In this document: positions 1 through 7,506 of the stretch, one piece after another
Layout of the letters: each line of letters opens with the position of its first letter
Position numbering within the stretch: the stretch's first letter is position 1
Source of the DNA: Georgfuchsia toluolica
Lineage (GTDB): Bacteria > Pseudomonadota > Gammaproteobacteria > Burkholderiales > Rhodocyclaceae
Direction of reading: 5' to 3'
Assembly: GCF_907163265.1 (NCBI RefSeq)
Contig: NZ_CAJQUM010000001.1
Span: 2,666,001 to 2,730,000 of the forward strand
DNA: 64,000 nt
Program-made: the position numbers and the translations under genes
Notes under the pieces: generated by a model
Database searches by the model: none
The model's input: only the letters and a program-made list of their open reading frames with translations
What the model was told of the DNA's origin: nothing

Positions 1-194
1 TCCATCCCAATCAGATCACGGACTGGAAGAGCCAACTGCTGGAACGCTCGGCCCAAATGTTTGGCGACAGCACGGCGCAGGCCGCGGCGCCGGACCTGAC
101 GAAGCTGCACGCCAAAATCGGGCAACTGGCCTTGGAGAATGATTTTTTAGAAAGCGCGCTCACCAAGGCGAGCCTGCTGAGCGCAAAGCGATGA
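1..194 (+). CDS. IS3-family transposase OrfA, C-terminal part
   Basis: This is the 3' end of an IS3-family OrfA that begins upstream of the window. From base 3 it reads HPNQITDWKSQLLERSAQ and ends at a TGA at 192-194. The HPNQIT-W motif after the helix-turn-helix matches the intact OrfA at 3643-3945 (HPNQITRWRAQ). OrfA proteins bind the terminal inverted repeats and form the N-terminal part of the OrfAB fusion made by frameshifting. The stop overlaps the OrfB start as ATGA, exactly as in the second element. The N-terminal helix-turn-helix lies outside the window. Confidence 0.85.
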   Translation, partial: HPNQITDWKSQLLERSAQMFGDSTAQAAAPDLTKLHAKIGQLALENDFLESALTKASLLSAKR

Positions 195-1042
195 TTGACC
201 GCCCCCACGATCTGCCGGTCACCCGGCAATGCCAGATTCTCGAACTGGCGCGTTCCACTGCCTACTACACGCCACCACCGACCTCACCGGCGGATCTGGC
301 GCTGATGCGCCGGATCGACGAGCTGCATCTGGAATATCCGTTCGCCGGCGCACGAATGCTGCGTGACATGTTGCGCCGGGAAGGTCATCGGATCGGGCGC
401 AAGCACGTCGGCACGCTGATGAAGAAGATGGGCATCGAAGCGCTGTACCGCAAGCCGAACTTGAGCAAGCAACATGGCGCCCGCCCCATCTATCCCTACC
501 TGCTTAGGAATCTGACGGTCGATCGATCCAACCAAGTCTGGGCAACCGACATCACCTACATCCCGATGCGCCGGGGCTTTGTCTATCTGGTGGCGATACT
601 CGATTGGTACAGCCGCCGCGTACTGTCCTGGCGAGTCTCCAATACCCCGACGACAGATTTCTGCCTGGACGCCGTACGGGAAGCCATTGCGCGCCACGGC
701 AAGCCGGAGATATTCAACACCGACCAGGGCAGCCAACGAAGTCCCCCGAAGCGGGGATTCACCAGTAACGAATTCACCGGGCTGCTCAAGGGACAGGGCA
801 TTCAGATCAGCATGGATGGCAAGGGCTGCTGGCGTGACAACGTCTTCGTCGAACGGCTGTGGAAGAACGTCAAGTACGAAGAGGTCTACCTCAAGGCTTA
901 TGACTCGGTATCGATCGCCAAGACCAGCCTGGGCGCCTATCTGAACTTCTACAACAGCCGCCGACCGCATCAGTCGCTTGATGGCAAGACACCGGATGCG
1001 ATTTACTTCGCCGGTCTGCCGCAGGAAAGCATCGCAGCATGA
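191..1042 (+). CDS. IS3-family transposase OrfB with 7-residue insertion in the catalytic core
   Basis: This is the DDE integrase-type transposase (rve fold) of an IS3 element. It carries an N-terminal HTH_21-like segment (FAGARMLRDMLRREGH) followed by the catalytic motifs WATDITYI, NTDQGSQ and VERLWKNVKYEEVY. It starts at ATG 191, overlapping the OrfA stop. In the related OrfB at 3942-4769 the second Asp and the Glu are exactly 35 residues apart. Here seven extra residues (RSPPKRG) sit directly after NTDQGSQ, so the spacing becomes 42. The insertion is in frame and is coded by 21 bases at 737-757 that contain a small inverted repeat. The family is certain, but activity is doubtful because the spacing is unusual. 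Confidence 0.9.
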   Translation: MIDRPHDLPVTRQCQILELARSTAYYTPPPTSPADLALMRRIDELHLEYPFAGARMLRDMLRREGHRIGRKHVGTLMKKMGIEALYRKPNLSKQHGARPIYPYLLRNLTVDRSNQVWATDITYIPMRRGFVYLVAILDWYSRRVLSWRVSNTPTTDFCLDAVREAIARHGKPEIFNTDQGSQRSPPKRGFTSNEFTGLLKGQGIQISMDGKGCWRDNVFVERLWKNVKYEEVYLKAYDSVSIAKTSLGAYLNFYNSRRPHQSLDGKTPDAIYFAGLPQESIAA

Positions 1043-1049
1043 TGACCGC

Positions 1050-1112
1050 GTTATCCACCGCGCATCCCGCCTACGGTCTAGAAGGACCTTCGGCGGGCCG
1101 CACCGTGGATAT
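1050..1112. repeat. Palindrome GTTATCCAC...GTGGATATC after orfB
   Basis: Imperfect long hairpin with TTATCCACCGCGC at one end and its complement at the other. Closely related palindromes lie at 4780-4840, after the second orfB, and at 7920-7981 inside the genomic island. It probably belongs to the IS 3' end as a terminator-like or regulatory hairpin. Confidence 0.6.
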
Positions 1113-1178
1113 CGCTACACCGCAAGGCTCCACTTATATCTCCGTGGAAATCCTGTCCAATCAAACGGGGCCGGCTCT

Positions 1179-1774
1179 CTTGCCCAAGTTTTCGGATTGA
1201 TCTTTGAGTGAGCATGCCACCGAGGAAAGCAGGAATGCATTTTAGGAGTCGTCATTGGTATGGATGCCATGGGTAGTAAAAGTCCGTATCGCGCCCACCT
1301 TACGGCAGATGTTACCGTTCATTCAAGCAACTTCAGGAGGAAGTAAATCTCGGCGCTGCAGTTGAACTCGGGAAGCGCCTATGTGAAAAGCCTCACTTCT
1401 CCTGGACTAGGCGAATGCCAGCAATGCGAAGAACAGCAGACATTCAATGAGGATAATTCGAGTGCTCTTGAACGGTAGGTTCTGGCCGAATTCCGTCTAA
1501 TGATAAATGAAAGTTGTTCTGGCGGTTACCGATCCAAAGTGATCCGTCGCGTCCAACGTAGGCGCATACCTCTTTGCATCAATGCGCTTAAAAATAGTTT
1601 TGGCATTTATTCAAAAATTTGCTATGAAATAACTAGAGTAGTTAATCATCTTGGCCGGACATTGATCGATGAGGTTGATGCCCTTTTTCTTTCCCGGCCT
1701 GTCCCTTCCCCAGGATGCAGGGGTCGAGACGGGGCTCAATGTGTGCTTCCCCGGTATGAGACTGACGGGGTATT
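1179..1774. other. Intergenic region upstream of sorA
   Basis: About 600 bases without a convincing gene. An open stretch at 1500-1829 has no family resemblance and covers the sorA leader, so it is not called. The part from about 1590 to 1665 is AT-rich (TTTTGGCATTTATTC, AAATTTGCTATGAAATAA) and is the likeliest place for a sorA promoter, but no clear -35/-10 pair can be fixed by eye. The left part may be decayed sequence trapped next to the IS. Confidence 0.4.
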
Positions 1775-1792
1775 GAAAGGAGTCAGGCGATG
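1775..1792 (+). promoter_or_regulatory. Strong ribosome binding site and ATG upstream of the sorA frame
   Basis: GAAAGGAG at 1775-1782 lies seven bases before an ATG at 1790, an almost ideal Shine-Dalgarno arrangement. The ATG opens a frame that is one base out of phase with sorA. Seven consecutive A residues follow at 1803-1809. With eight A the frame would run straight into the Tat signal of SorA. The annotated sorA ATG at 1834 has no comparable ribosome binding site. Confidence 0.55.
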
Positions 1793-1833
1793 GACTTTCA
1801 AGAAAAAAACTTCCTCCCGCAAGCGGTAAATCC

Positions 1834-3045
1834 ATGTCACGGCGCGACTTCTTCCTCGCGGGCAGTGCGATGGGCGGCCTTGGCGCGCTAGGGCGCTTTG
1901 GCGTGAGCGATGCGGCGGCCAAGAGCATCGATCTGCCGATGGTCAATGGCAAACGCGAGCTGGCGATCTATCCGCAGAAGCGGGAATTAATCCTCCTGAC
2001 TTCGCGCCCCGTCCAGTTGGAAACGCCATTTCATAACTTCAATGAAGGTGCGTTCACCGCCAACGACGCGTTCTTCGTCCGATGGCACCTGGCTGGCGTG
2101 CCGACCAGCGTCGATGCGACGACATTTCGTACGCAGGTCCATGGCAGGGTCAAGCAGCCAATGAGCCTGAGCGTGACGGACCTGGAAAACAACTTCGAGC
2201 CCGTCGAAATCGCGGCAGTATGCCAATGCTCCGGCAACAGCCGGGGTTTGTTCAACCCGCGCGTTCCCGGCGGTGAGTGGAGCAATGGCGCCATGGGCAA
2301 TGCCCTCTGGAAAGGGGCGCGACTGCGCGACATCCTGAACAAGGCGGGACTGGAATCCGATGCCGTCCAGGTCCGCTTAAATGGTGCCGAAGACCCGGTA
2401 TTACCCGCTACCCCCGATTTCATCAAGGCCCTGGATATGGATATAGCATTGGGTGAAGACGTGCTGGTGGCCTACCGGATGAACGGCGAGCCCTTGCCGC
2501 TGTTGAATGGTTACCCGGTGCGGCTGATCGTGCCAGGCTGGTACGCCACCTACTGGGTCAAGATGCTTAATGACGTCGAGGTAATCAACAAGGAGGACGC
2601 AAATTTCTGGATGAAGCCGGCCTATCGCATTCCGGACAATCCATGCGCCTGCATCACCCCGGGCGAAAAGGGCGTCAAGACCGTGCCCATCAATCGCATG
2701 GATGTCCGCTCCTTCATCACCAGCCTGGCGGATGGGGCCAAGATCAAGGGCGGACATGTGCATGAAGTAAAGGGCATCGCTTTTGACGGTGGCTATGGCA
2801 TTACCCGCGTGCTGTTTAGCACTGACGGCGGCAAGCACTGGGAAGCAGCTCGCCTGAGCAAGGACTATGGCAAATACAGCTTCCGGCAATGGATGGCCGC
2901 ATTCAAGCCCAAGGCAGGCATGAGCTATGAATTGGCCTGCGTCGCCATCAACAACAACGGCGAAAGCCAGCGCCTCGATCCACGCTGGAATCCTGCCGGG
3001 TACATGCGCAACGTGGTCGAAACCTACCGTGTCCACGCGATCTGA
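1834..3045 (+). CDS. sorA: Sulfite dehydrogenase (cytochrome), molybdopterin subunit
   Basis: Periplasmic molybdenum enzyme that oxidises sulfite to sulfate and passes electrons to the SorB cytochrome. The protein (403 residues from ATG 1834) begins with a twin-arginine signal (SRRDFFLAG), as expected for export of a cofactor-loaded enzyme. It carries the sulfite-oxidase-family molybdenum-ligand motif CSGNSRG (Cys132) and then the Mo-co dimerisation domain ending with NNNGESQRLDPRWNP. The next gene, ten bases downstream, is a monohaem cytochrome, which is the SorAB layout of Starkeya-type enzymes rather than YedY. The true N-terminus may be at ATG 1790 if the A7 run at 1803-1809 is really A8 or is bypassed by slippage. 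The family call is firm; the start is uncertain. Confidence 0.88.
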   Translation: MSRRDFFLAGSAMGGLGALGRFGVSDAAAKSIDLPMVNGKRELAIYPQKRELILLTSRPVQLETPFHNFNEGAFTANDAFFVRWHLAGVPTSVDATTFRTQVHGRVKQPMSLSVTDLENNFEPVEIAAVCQCSGNSRGLFNPRVPGGEWSNGAMGNALWKGARLRDILNKAGLESDAVQVRLNGAEDPVLPATPDFIKALDMDIALGEDVLVAYRMNGEPLPLLNGYPVRLIVPGWYATYWVKMLNDVEVINKEDANFWMKPAYRIPDNPCACITPGEKGVKTVPINRMDVRSFITSLADGAKIKGGHVHEVKGIAFDGGYGITRVLFSTDGGKHWEAARLSKDYGKYSFRQWMAAFKPKAGMSYELACVAINNNGESQRLDPRWNPAGYMRNVVETYRVHAI

Positions 3046-3055
3046 GGAGCCAATC

Positions 3056-3382
3056 ATGACCATGCGAATATCTCCATTTATCGCCATGCTGGGGCTCGTG
3101 CTGGTGTCTCCCCTGAAAGCAGCGACTCCCATGACAGGCACCGTCTCCATCGATTTGCCACCCCAGACTGCGCAATTCAAGCCCGGCACTGGTGTCGATC
3201 TAGTGCAGAAGGATTGCCTCATCTGCCATTCGAGCGAATATGTCTCCACGCAGCCGCCGCTTACGGCCGAGCAATGGCGCGGCGAGGTGGTCAAGATGAA
3301 GAAGGTGATGGGCGCACCCATCGAAGATTCGAATATCGACGCCATCGTGAACTACCTCGTGACGCAGTACGGCAAGAAATAG
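3056..3382 (+). CDS. sorB: Sulfite:cytochrome c oxidoreductase, monohaem cytochrome c subunit
   Basis: Small periplasmic c-type cytochrome (108 residues) that takes electrons from SorA and passes them to the respiratory chain. ATG 3056 follows GAGGAG at a good distance. The N-terminus is a Sec signal (MRISPFIAMLGLVLVSPLKAA) and the single haem site is CLICH, followed by SSEYVSTQPPLT as in SorB proteins. Near the C-terminus, MKKVMGAPI supplies candidate methionine haem ligands. The gene lies ten bases after sorA and is surely co-transcribed with it. An IS3-family element begins 173 bases downstream, so sorAB is isolated between two insertion sequences. Confidence 0.88.
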   Translation: MTMRISPFIAMLGLVLVSPLKAATPMTGTVSIDLPPQTAQFKPGTGVDLVQKDCLICHSSEYVSTQPPLTAEQWRGEVVKMKKVMGAPIEDSNIDAIVNYLVTQYGKK

Positions 3383-3642
3383 CCGCACTGGGCGTCACTT
3401 GCACTCTGCGCAACTCCGTACAATGCGTGATGTTGCGAGGGCAAGGCTTTCATTCATTATTGCGAATGGCTGGTATTGGCCGGATGCGGAAGTCTGTATG
3501 CGACCCACTCAAATCGCATCCAAGAAATATCGCAGGACAGGTGAGCGAGTTGAACAGAAGTGGCCTGACAAATTAGGACTGGTGGATAAGTGGAGAACCT
3601 GCTCTTATAGGGGCGTGAAACGCCCGGGAAAGGAGAGCAGAA

Positions 3643-3945
3643 ATGAGAAGACCGAGAAGGAATCATACGGCGGCATTCAAGGCGAAGGTCGCGGTTGCCG
3701 CGTTGAAGGGGGACAAGACTTTGGCCGAGCTGGCCGAGAAATTCGACATCCATCCCAACCAGATCACCCGGTGGCGAGCGCAACGGCTGGAAGGTGCCAC
3801 TGAAGTATTCCTGACGCCGGCGGAGAAGCGGGACACGGGGCCGAGCGCGAAGGATATGCAAGCCAAAATTGGCCAGCAGGCTCTGGAAATTGATTTTTTG
3901 GCCGGCGCGCTCGGTCGCATCGGCGATGCGAGCGCAAAGAAATGA
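3643..3945 (+). CDS. IS3-family transposase OrfA
   Basis: OrfA of the complete IS3 element, 100 residues. It begins MRRPRRNHTAAFKAKVAVAALKG and has the helix-turn-helix core TLAELAEKFDIHPNQITRW typical of transposase_8 proteins, followed by a leucine-zipper-like tail (QQALEIDFLAGAL). ATG 3643 follows GGAGAG at a suitable distance. It binds the terminal repeats and, fused to OrfB by a -1 frameshift, forms the active transposase. The TGA stop overlaps the OrfB ATG (ATGA, 3942-3945). The frame is intact. Confidence 0.92.
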   Translation: MRRPRRNHTAAFKAKVAVAALKGDKTLAELAEKFDIHPNQITRWRAQRLEGATEVFLTPAEKRDTGPSAKDMQAKIGQQALEIDFLAGALGRIGDASAKK

Positions 3946-4769
3946 CCGACGCCAGCCACGAACTGCCGATGAATCGCCAAGCCGAACTGCTGGCTATCTC
4001 GCGCTCGAATCTGTACTACCTGCCACGGCCGACCTCCACGGCTGACCTGATGCTAATGCGACGCATCGACGAGTTGCATCTGAACTACCCCTTCGCCGGC
4101 AGCAGGATGCTGCGCGACATGTTGAGACTCGAAGACATCAAGGCCGGTCGTCAGCATGTCGCGACGCTGATGGCGAAGATGGGTATCAGCGCGCTCTCGC
4201 GCCAGCGCAACACCAGCGCACCGCACCCGGCGCACCCGATCTACCCGTACCTGTTGAAGGGACTCATCATTGATCGCCCCAATCATTGTTGGGCGGCAGA
4301 TATCACGTACATTCCGATGCGCCGAGGCTTCGTCTACCTGGTCGCCATCGTCGATTGGGCAACCCGCAAGATGCTTTCCCATCGCGTGTCGATCAGCATG
4401 AGCACCGACTTCTGCGTCGAGGCCCTGGAAGAAGCCATCACCAGGTATGGCCGGCCGGAGATATTCAATACCGACCAGGGCAGCCAGTTCACCAGCGCCG
4501 AATTCACCGGCGTGCTGACGGCCAACGGCATCCGTATCAGCATGGATGGCAAGGGCCGCTGGATCGACAACGTCTTCGTCGAGCGGATATGGAAGAGCGT
4601 CAAGTACGAGCACGTCTATCTTCACGCCTATGAGAGCGTCGCCAAGGCTCGGCAACAACTGGCGACCTACTTTTACTTCTACAACACCCGGCACCCGCAT
4701 TCGTCATTGGCAGGCAAGACACCGGACATGGCATACTTCGATCAACAACCGATGACACAAGCAGCGTGA
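3942..4769 (+). CDS. IS3-family transposase OrfB
   Basis: DDE transposase of 275 residues with all expected motifs: FAGSRMLRDMLRLED near the N-terminus, then WAADITYI (first Asp), NTDQGSQFTS (second Asp) and VERIWKSVKYEHVY (Glu), with exactly 35 residues between the second Asp and the Glu. The C-terminus ends with the usual FYFYNTRHPHSSLAGKTPD. No stop or frameshift is visible, so this copy looks able to move, unlike the OrfB at 191-1042 with its seven extra residues. It overlaps orfA by four bases. Confidence 0.93.
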   Translation: MTDASHELPMNRQAELLAISRSNLYYLPRPTSTADLMLMRRIDELHLNYPFAGSRMLRDMLRLEDIKAGRQHVATLMAKMGISALSRQRNTSAPHPAHPIYPYLLKGLIIDRPNHCWAADITYIPMRRGFVYLVAIVDWATRKMLSHRVSISMSTDFCVEALEEAITRYGRPEIFNTDQGSQFTSAEFTGVLTANGIRISMDGKGRWIDNVFVERIWKSVKYEHVYLHAYESVAKARQQLATYFYFYNTRHPHSSLAGKTPDMAYFDQQPMTQAA

Positions 4770-4779
4770 TGCGAAATTG

Positions 4780-4840
4780 GTTACCCACCGCGCCGCTCGC
4801 CTCCTGCCGCATGGAAGCGGCAGGAGGCGCCGTGGATAAC
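4780..4840. repeat. Palindrome after IS orfB (GTTACCCAC...GTGGATAAC)
   Basis: Long hairpin, with GGTTACCCACCGCGCC pairing against GGCGCCGTGGATAACC, and an inner CCTGCCGC/GCGGCAGG stem. It matches the palindromes at 1050-1112 and, inverted, at 7920-7981. Confidence 0.65.
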
Positions 4841-4912
4841 CTCAACCCGCAGGGACTCCATTTAAGAAACCCCAAAACCTGTCCTAACAAACCGAGCCAC
4901 TTCTAGCGGCAA

Positions 4913-4974
4913 CCAGATAAACCTTAAACAACTTAGACCACCCTAAGGTGCTAGCTAAGTTATTGTTTATCTGG
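4913..4974. terminator. Hairpin next to the left att site, possible original tRNA-Lys terminator
   Basis: CCAGATAAAC at 4913-4922 pairs with GTTTATCTGG at 4965-4974, and inner AACTTAG/CTAAGTT arms add to the stem. Read on the minus strand, this lies directly after the tRNA-Lys 3' fragment at 4971-5016. Before the island inserted it would therefore have stood just downstream of tRNA-Lys. A terminator role is inference; no long T-run is present. Confidence 0.4.
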
Positions 4975-5016
4975 TAGGCCGGGCGAGACTCGAACTCGCG
5001 ACCAACGGATTAAAAG
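4971..5016. repeat. Left attachment site of the island (tRNA-Lys 3' fragment)
   Basis: 46 bases that match 11927-11972 with two differences. The last 36 (4981-5016) are identical and correspond to the tRNA-Lys region from the anticodon loop to near the 3' end. Identity stops at the anticodon side. This is the displaced half-tRNA left when an element integrates into a tRNA gene and supplies a new 3' end. Confidence 0.9.
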
Positions 5017-5230
5017 AATCACCAAGGAATAGTAGCTCTTTTTAAATCAATACCTTGTAACGTCCGCCAATTCGTTACACAGCGCTATAAAGCCTCGCAA
5101 CGCGCTTCATCGGCGTCACGTAGCTACAATTTGGCTACGCAATTGTTGGCTTGATGAATTCCAGCCTAGCGGGATTTAACTCGGCTTATTTCTCAGTACC
5201 TTGCCGGGATAAGGCAGGTAAAATGCGTAA

Positions 5231-5452
5231 ATGGATGTAAGCCTAAAGACCCGACACTGTTACGCATGTAATCGCCATCACCCGGAGAGCGAGATGCGCC
5301 TAGTTATTTCTAAAACAGGGAAGCGGTGGCGTTGCATAAAGTCGATTGAGGCGAGCAAGAATAAAGATATCACTTCGCGCGATGAATTTGGTCGAGCGAA
5401 CTCCCGAGCTAATGTAGAGTGGTCATCAGACAAGGCACGGCTAAATATCTAA
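5231..5452 (+). CDS. Small zinc-ribbon-like hypothetical protein
   Basis: 73 residues, ATG at 5231, at the left edge of the island. It starts with TRHCYACNRHHPESEM, a Cys-x2-Cys knuckle followed by two His, and continues to WRCIKSIEASK with a further Cys, which looks like a one-metal zinc knuckle or treble-clef. Basic residues are frequent. I recognise no named family. Similar small CxxC proteins are common in phages and integrative elements. No strong ribosome binding site is visible, so this is a plausible but not certain gene; the 214 bases before it and the 212 after it hold nothing else I can support. Confidence 0.5.
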   Translation: MDVSLKTRHCYACNRHHPESEMRLVISKTGKRWRCIKSIEASKNKDITSRDEFGRANSRANVEWSSDKARLNI

Positions 5453-5664
5453 TTGCCTATTCTGGGGCAATCATGGCTGGTGTATTTGACGCAACAAGTA
5501 GTGAATACGATAGCCTTAACGTATTGTTGTCAATGCCTCAAAACTGATGCAAGTTCTTACCCAAGCACTATCGGTACCGTGGTTGTTATACTTCAAAAAT
5601 CGTGGGTGCGTCATAAAGAATATGTCATCATCCAATGGCCGTTCCTATTTAAACCGAGGTACCG

Positions 5665-6627
5665 ATGCCATTTACTTCACTTGAAATTTGCACCGGAGCT
5701 GGCGGCCAAGCTTATGGTTTAGAGCTCGCAGGTTTCGACCATGTGGCCGTTGTGGAAATTGAGGCGGCAGCATGCTCAACTCTTCGTCTTAATCGGCCTC
5801 AATGGAACGTGATCGAGGGGGATGTCCGTGAGTTTTCCGGTGCCCCATTCAAAGGGGTCGATCTGGTTGCTGGCGGCGTACCCTGCCCCCCATTTTCAAA
5901 AGCTGGCAAGCAGCTTGGGGCAGACGATGAGCGCGACCTCTTTCCTGAGGCCATTAGGCTCGTAGATGAATGCCGCCCTCAGGCTGTAATGCTTGAGAAT
6001 GTACGGGGTCTGCTCGATGCCGTTTTTGAGGATTACCGCAATAAAGTCGAACGGCAATTGAATAAGCTCGGCTATAAGACTGGGTGGCGGCTCTTAAATG
6101 CTTCAGATTTTGGAGTACCGCAGCTTCGACCGCGAGTCATATTCGTGGCTATAAAGAAGAGTTCGGCGGAAAATTTCATCTGGCCGTCAGCCTTGGTGCA
6201 TGAGCCTCCTACCGTTGGCGAATGTTTGTTCGACCTCATGAGTGAGCGTGGCTGGCGCGGCGCTAAACGGTGGCGCGAAATTGCGAACTGCATTGCACCG
6301 ACGCTTGTCGGGGGATCAAAAAAACATGGCGGTCCGGACCTTGGCCCAACGCGGGCGAAGCGAGCATGGGCTGCGATTGGCGTTGATGGGCTTGGCTTAG
6401 CCGACGAGGCTCCTGCGCATGATTTCGTTGGCATGCCACGACTTACGCCTCGAATGACGGCGAGGATTCAAGGCTTTGACGATGCTTGGGAATTTTTCGG
6501 GCGAAAGACAGCTACCTACCGGCAAATTGGAAACGCGTTCCCGCCGCCAGTCGCCAAGGCTGTCGGCATTCAAATTTCATCCGCGTTGGAAGCTGCGGCA
6601 ACTCGGCGGGTTAAGAAGGCCGCATGA
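5665..6627 (+). CDS. Type II DNA (cytosine-5) methyltransferase, NgoMIV/NaeI-like
   Basis: C5 cytosine methyltransferase of 320 residues. It shows motif I (LEICTGAGGQAYGLELAGF), motif IV with the catalytic Cys74 (GGVPCPPFSKAGKQ), motif VI (MLENVRG), motif VIII-like QLRPRVIFVA and motifs IX/X (TYRQIGNAFPPPVAKAVG). ATG 5665 is preceded by CGAGG. It should protect the site cut by the neighbouring endonuclease, and the endonuclease family predicts GCCGGC. Its stop overlaps the endonuclease start (ATGA), so the two are made from one transcript with modification first. No separate controller gene is seen. Confidence 0.93.
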   Translation: MPFTSLEICTGAGGQAYGLELAGFDHVAVVEIEAAACSTLRLNRPQWNVIEGDVREFSGAPFKGVDLVAGGVPCPPFSKAGKQLGADDERDLFPEAIRLVDECRPQAVMLENVRGLLDAVFEDYRNKVERQLNKLGYKTGWRLLNASDFGVPQLRPRVIFVAIKKSSAENFIWPSALVHEPPTVGECLFDLMSERGWRGAKRWREIANCIAPTLVGGSKKHGGPDLGPTRAKRAWAAIGVDGLGLADEAPAHDFVGMPRLTPRMTARIQGFDDAWEFFGRKTATYRQIGNAFPPPVAKAVGIQISSALEAAATRRVKKAA

Positions 6628-7487
6628 AGAAGACAGAACCATTCATCCAAATAGCTAGGTGTGAGTTTCATAAGACACTGCTCGTATCACTGCTGACTAT
6701 TAACGATAAGGGCGTACCCGGAAACGCTGACAAAGACAATAGAACAAGTGTCGCTATTGCAAATGGGATAGCTCAGAGGCTGAAGGCAGAAATGGGGGTA
6801 CGTGCTGTAGCACAAACTTCGGGCACTCAGTTTGAGGATCTGATTGCTCGTTTTGTGCGTGAAACGTTTCTTAAGCTGCCTCACTTACGTCCAGGCAGGT
6901 GGGAAGTTCGGCAGGTTACAGGGCGCAACCGGACAGAGATTGCGCGCTACGCTCAATATTCACATCTAGTCGCCCTGCAAGAATTAGCGGCTAAGAACGC
7001 AGCCCTCGCTGCAGTTCTCGGCAACGACTATGCCATTTCGCCCGATGTAGTCGTAACGCGGGCACTTGAAAGCGATGCTTCAATCAACGCGCCCGAATTT
7101 CTCGTTGACGCTAGCGTAGCAAAACGTGCCGACCTCAGAGAAGGCGAAGGTAAACAGCCTCTCTTACACGCGAGCATCAGCACGAAATGGACTTTGCGCA
7201 GCGATCGGGCGCAAAACGCCCGCTCTGAAGCATTGAATTTTATCCGTAACCGTAAAGGGCGTCAGCCTCACATTGTCGTGGTAACAGGCGAGCCTACACC
7301 AAGTAGGCTGTCATCACTTGCCCTAGGCACGGGCGATATCGACTGCGTATATCACTTTGCACTAGATGAACTAATCGAGTCCGTCAAAGACTTGCATAAC
7401 AGCGAAGCTGAAGACATGCTGAGTATCATGGTCGACGGCAAACGGTTAAAAGACATCGCAGACCTGCCGCTCGATCTCGCTGTGTAA
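6624..7487 (+). CDS. NgoMIV-family type II restriction endonuclease (predicted G^CCGGC)
   Basis: 287 residues, one longer than R.NgoMIV as I remember it. The C-terminal half matches that enzyme very closely: LLHASIS-KWT-RSDRAQNARSE, RNRKGR-PHIVVVT-EPTPSR, and the last residues KRLKDI-DLPLDLAV. Catalytic residues line up: Asp141 in ISPDVVVT, Ser186 and Lys188 in SISTKWT, and Glu202, with Glu71 upstream. The RSDRAQN segment holds the Arg-x-Asp-Arg residues that contact CCGG in NgoMIV and related enzymes. It overlaps the methylase by four bases. Recognition of GCCGGC is inferred from family resemblance, not tested. Confidence 0.93.
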   Translation: MKKTEPFIQIARCEFHKTLLVSLLTINDKGVPGNADKDNRTSVAIANGIAQRLKAEMGVRAVAQTSGTQFEDLIARFVRETFLKLPHLRPGRWEVRQVTGRNRTEIARYAQYSHLVALQELAAKNAALAAVLGNDYAISPDVVVTRALESDASINAPEFLVDASVAKRADLREGEGKQPLLHASISTKWTLRSDRAQNARSEALNFIRNRKGRQPHIVVVTGEPTPSRLSSLALGTGDIDCVYHFALDELIESVKDLHNSEAEDMLSIMVDGKRLKDIADLPLDLAV

Positions 7488-7506
7488 TTGTCTGGGTTGG
7501 TAAGCC

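Larger units (their letters stand above)
1..1178 (+). mobile_element. IS3-family insertion sequence, right part
   Basis: The element holds the OrfA end and OrfB, and its left end is outside the window. Its right end is placed near 1173-1178 because the stretch 1147-1178 aligns with the right terminal repeat of the element at 3556-4904 (shared CCTGTCC and AAACNGNGCC blocks). A palindrome follows orfB in both elements. The two OrfB proteins are clearly related but not near-identical, so these are different members of one IS3 subgroup rather than recent copies of each other. Confidence 0.75.
3556..4904 (+). mobile_element. Complete IS3-family insertion sequence, about 1.35 kb
   Basis: The element carries overlapping orfA and orfB and imperfect terminal inverted repeats. 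The left end at 3556-3578 starts AGAAGTGGCCTGACAAATTA, and the complement of the right end at 4882-4904 starts AGAAGTGGCTCGGTTTGTTA; 16 of 23 positions match. The inner TGG...CCA may be the real tips. I see no convincing target-site duplication, so the insertion is probably old or the ends are off by a few bases. It lies immediately outside the left end of the tRNA-Lys island. Confidence 0.85.

Noticed and set aside
284-970. 228-codon open frame on the minus strand across the IS OrfB gene
   Set aside because: It is the antisense of a well-supported transposase and shows no family motifs; long shadow frames are common at this GC content.
1593-1625. Possible sigma-54 promoter (TGGCAT...TTGC) upstream of sorA
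   Set aside because: The distance between the GG and GC elements is about 17 bases instead of 10.
1500-1829. 109-codon open frame before sorA
   Set aside because: No recognisable motifs, no good ribosome site, and it overlaps the sorA leader with its strong Shine-Dalgarno sequence in another frame.
4981-5016. A second tRNA-Lys gene
   Set aside because: Only the part from the anticodon loop to the 3' end is present; it is the displaced half left by island integration.
5453-5722. 89-codon open frame before the methyltransferase
   Set aside because: It overlaps the methylase start in another frame and its sequence has no protein-like pattern or ribosome site.
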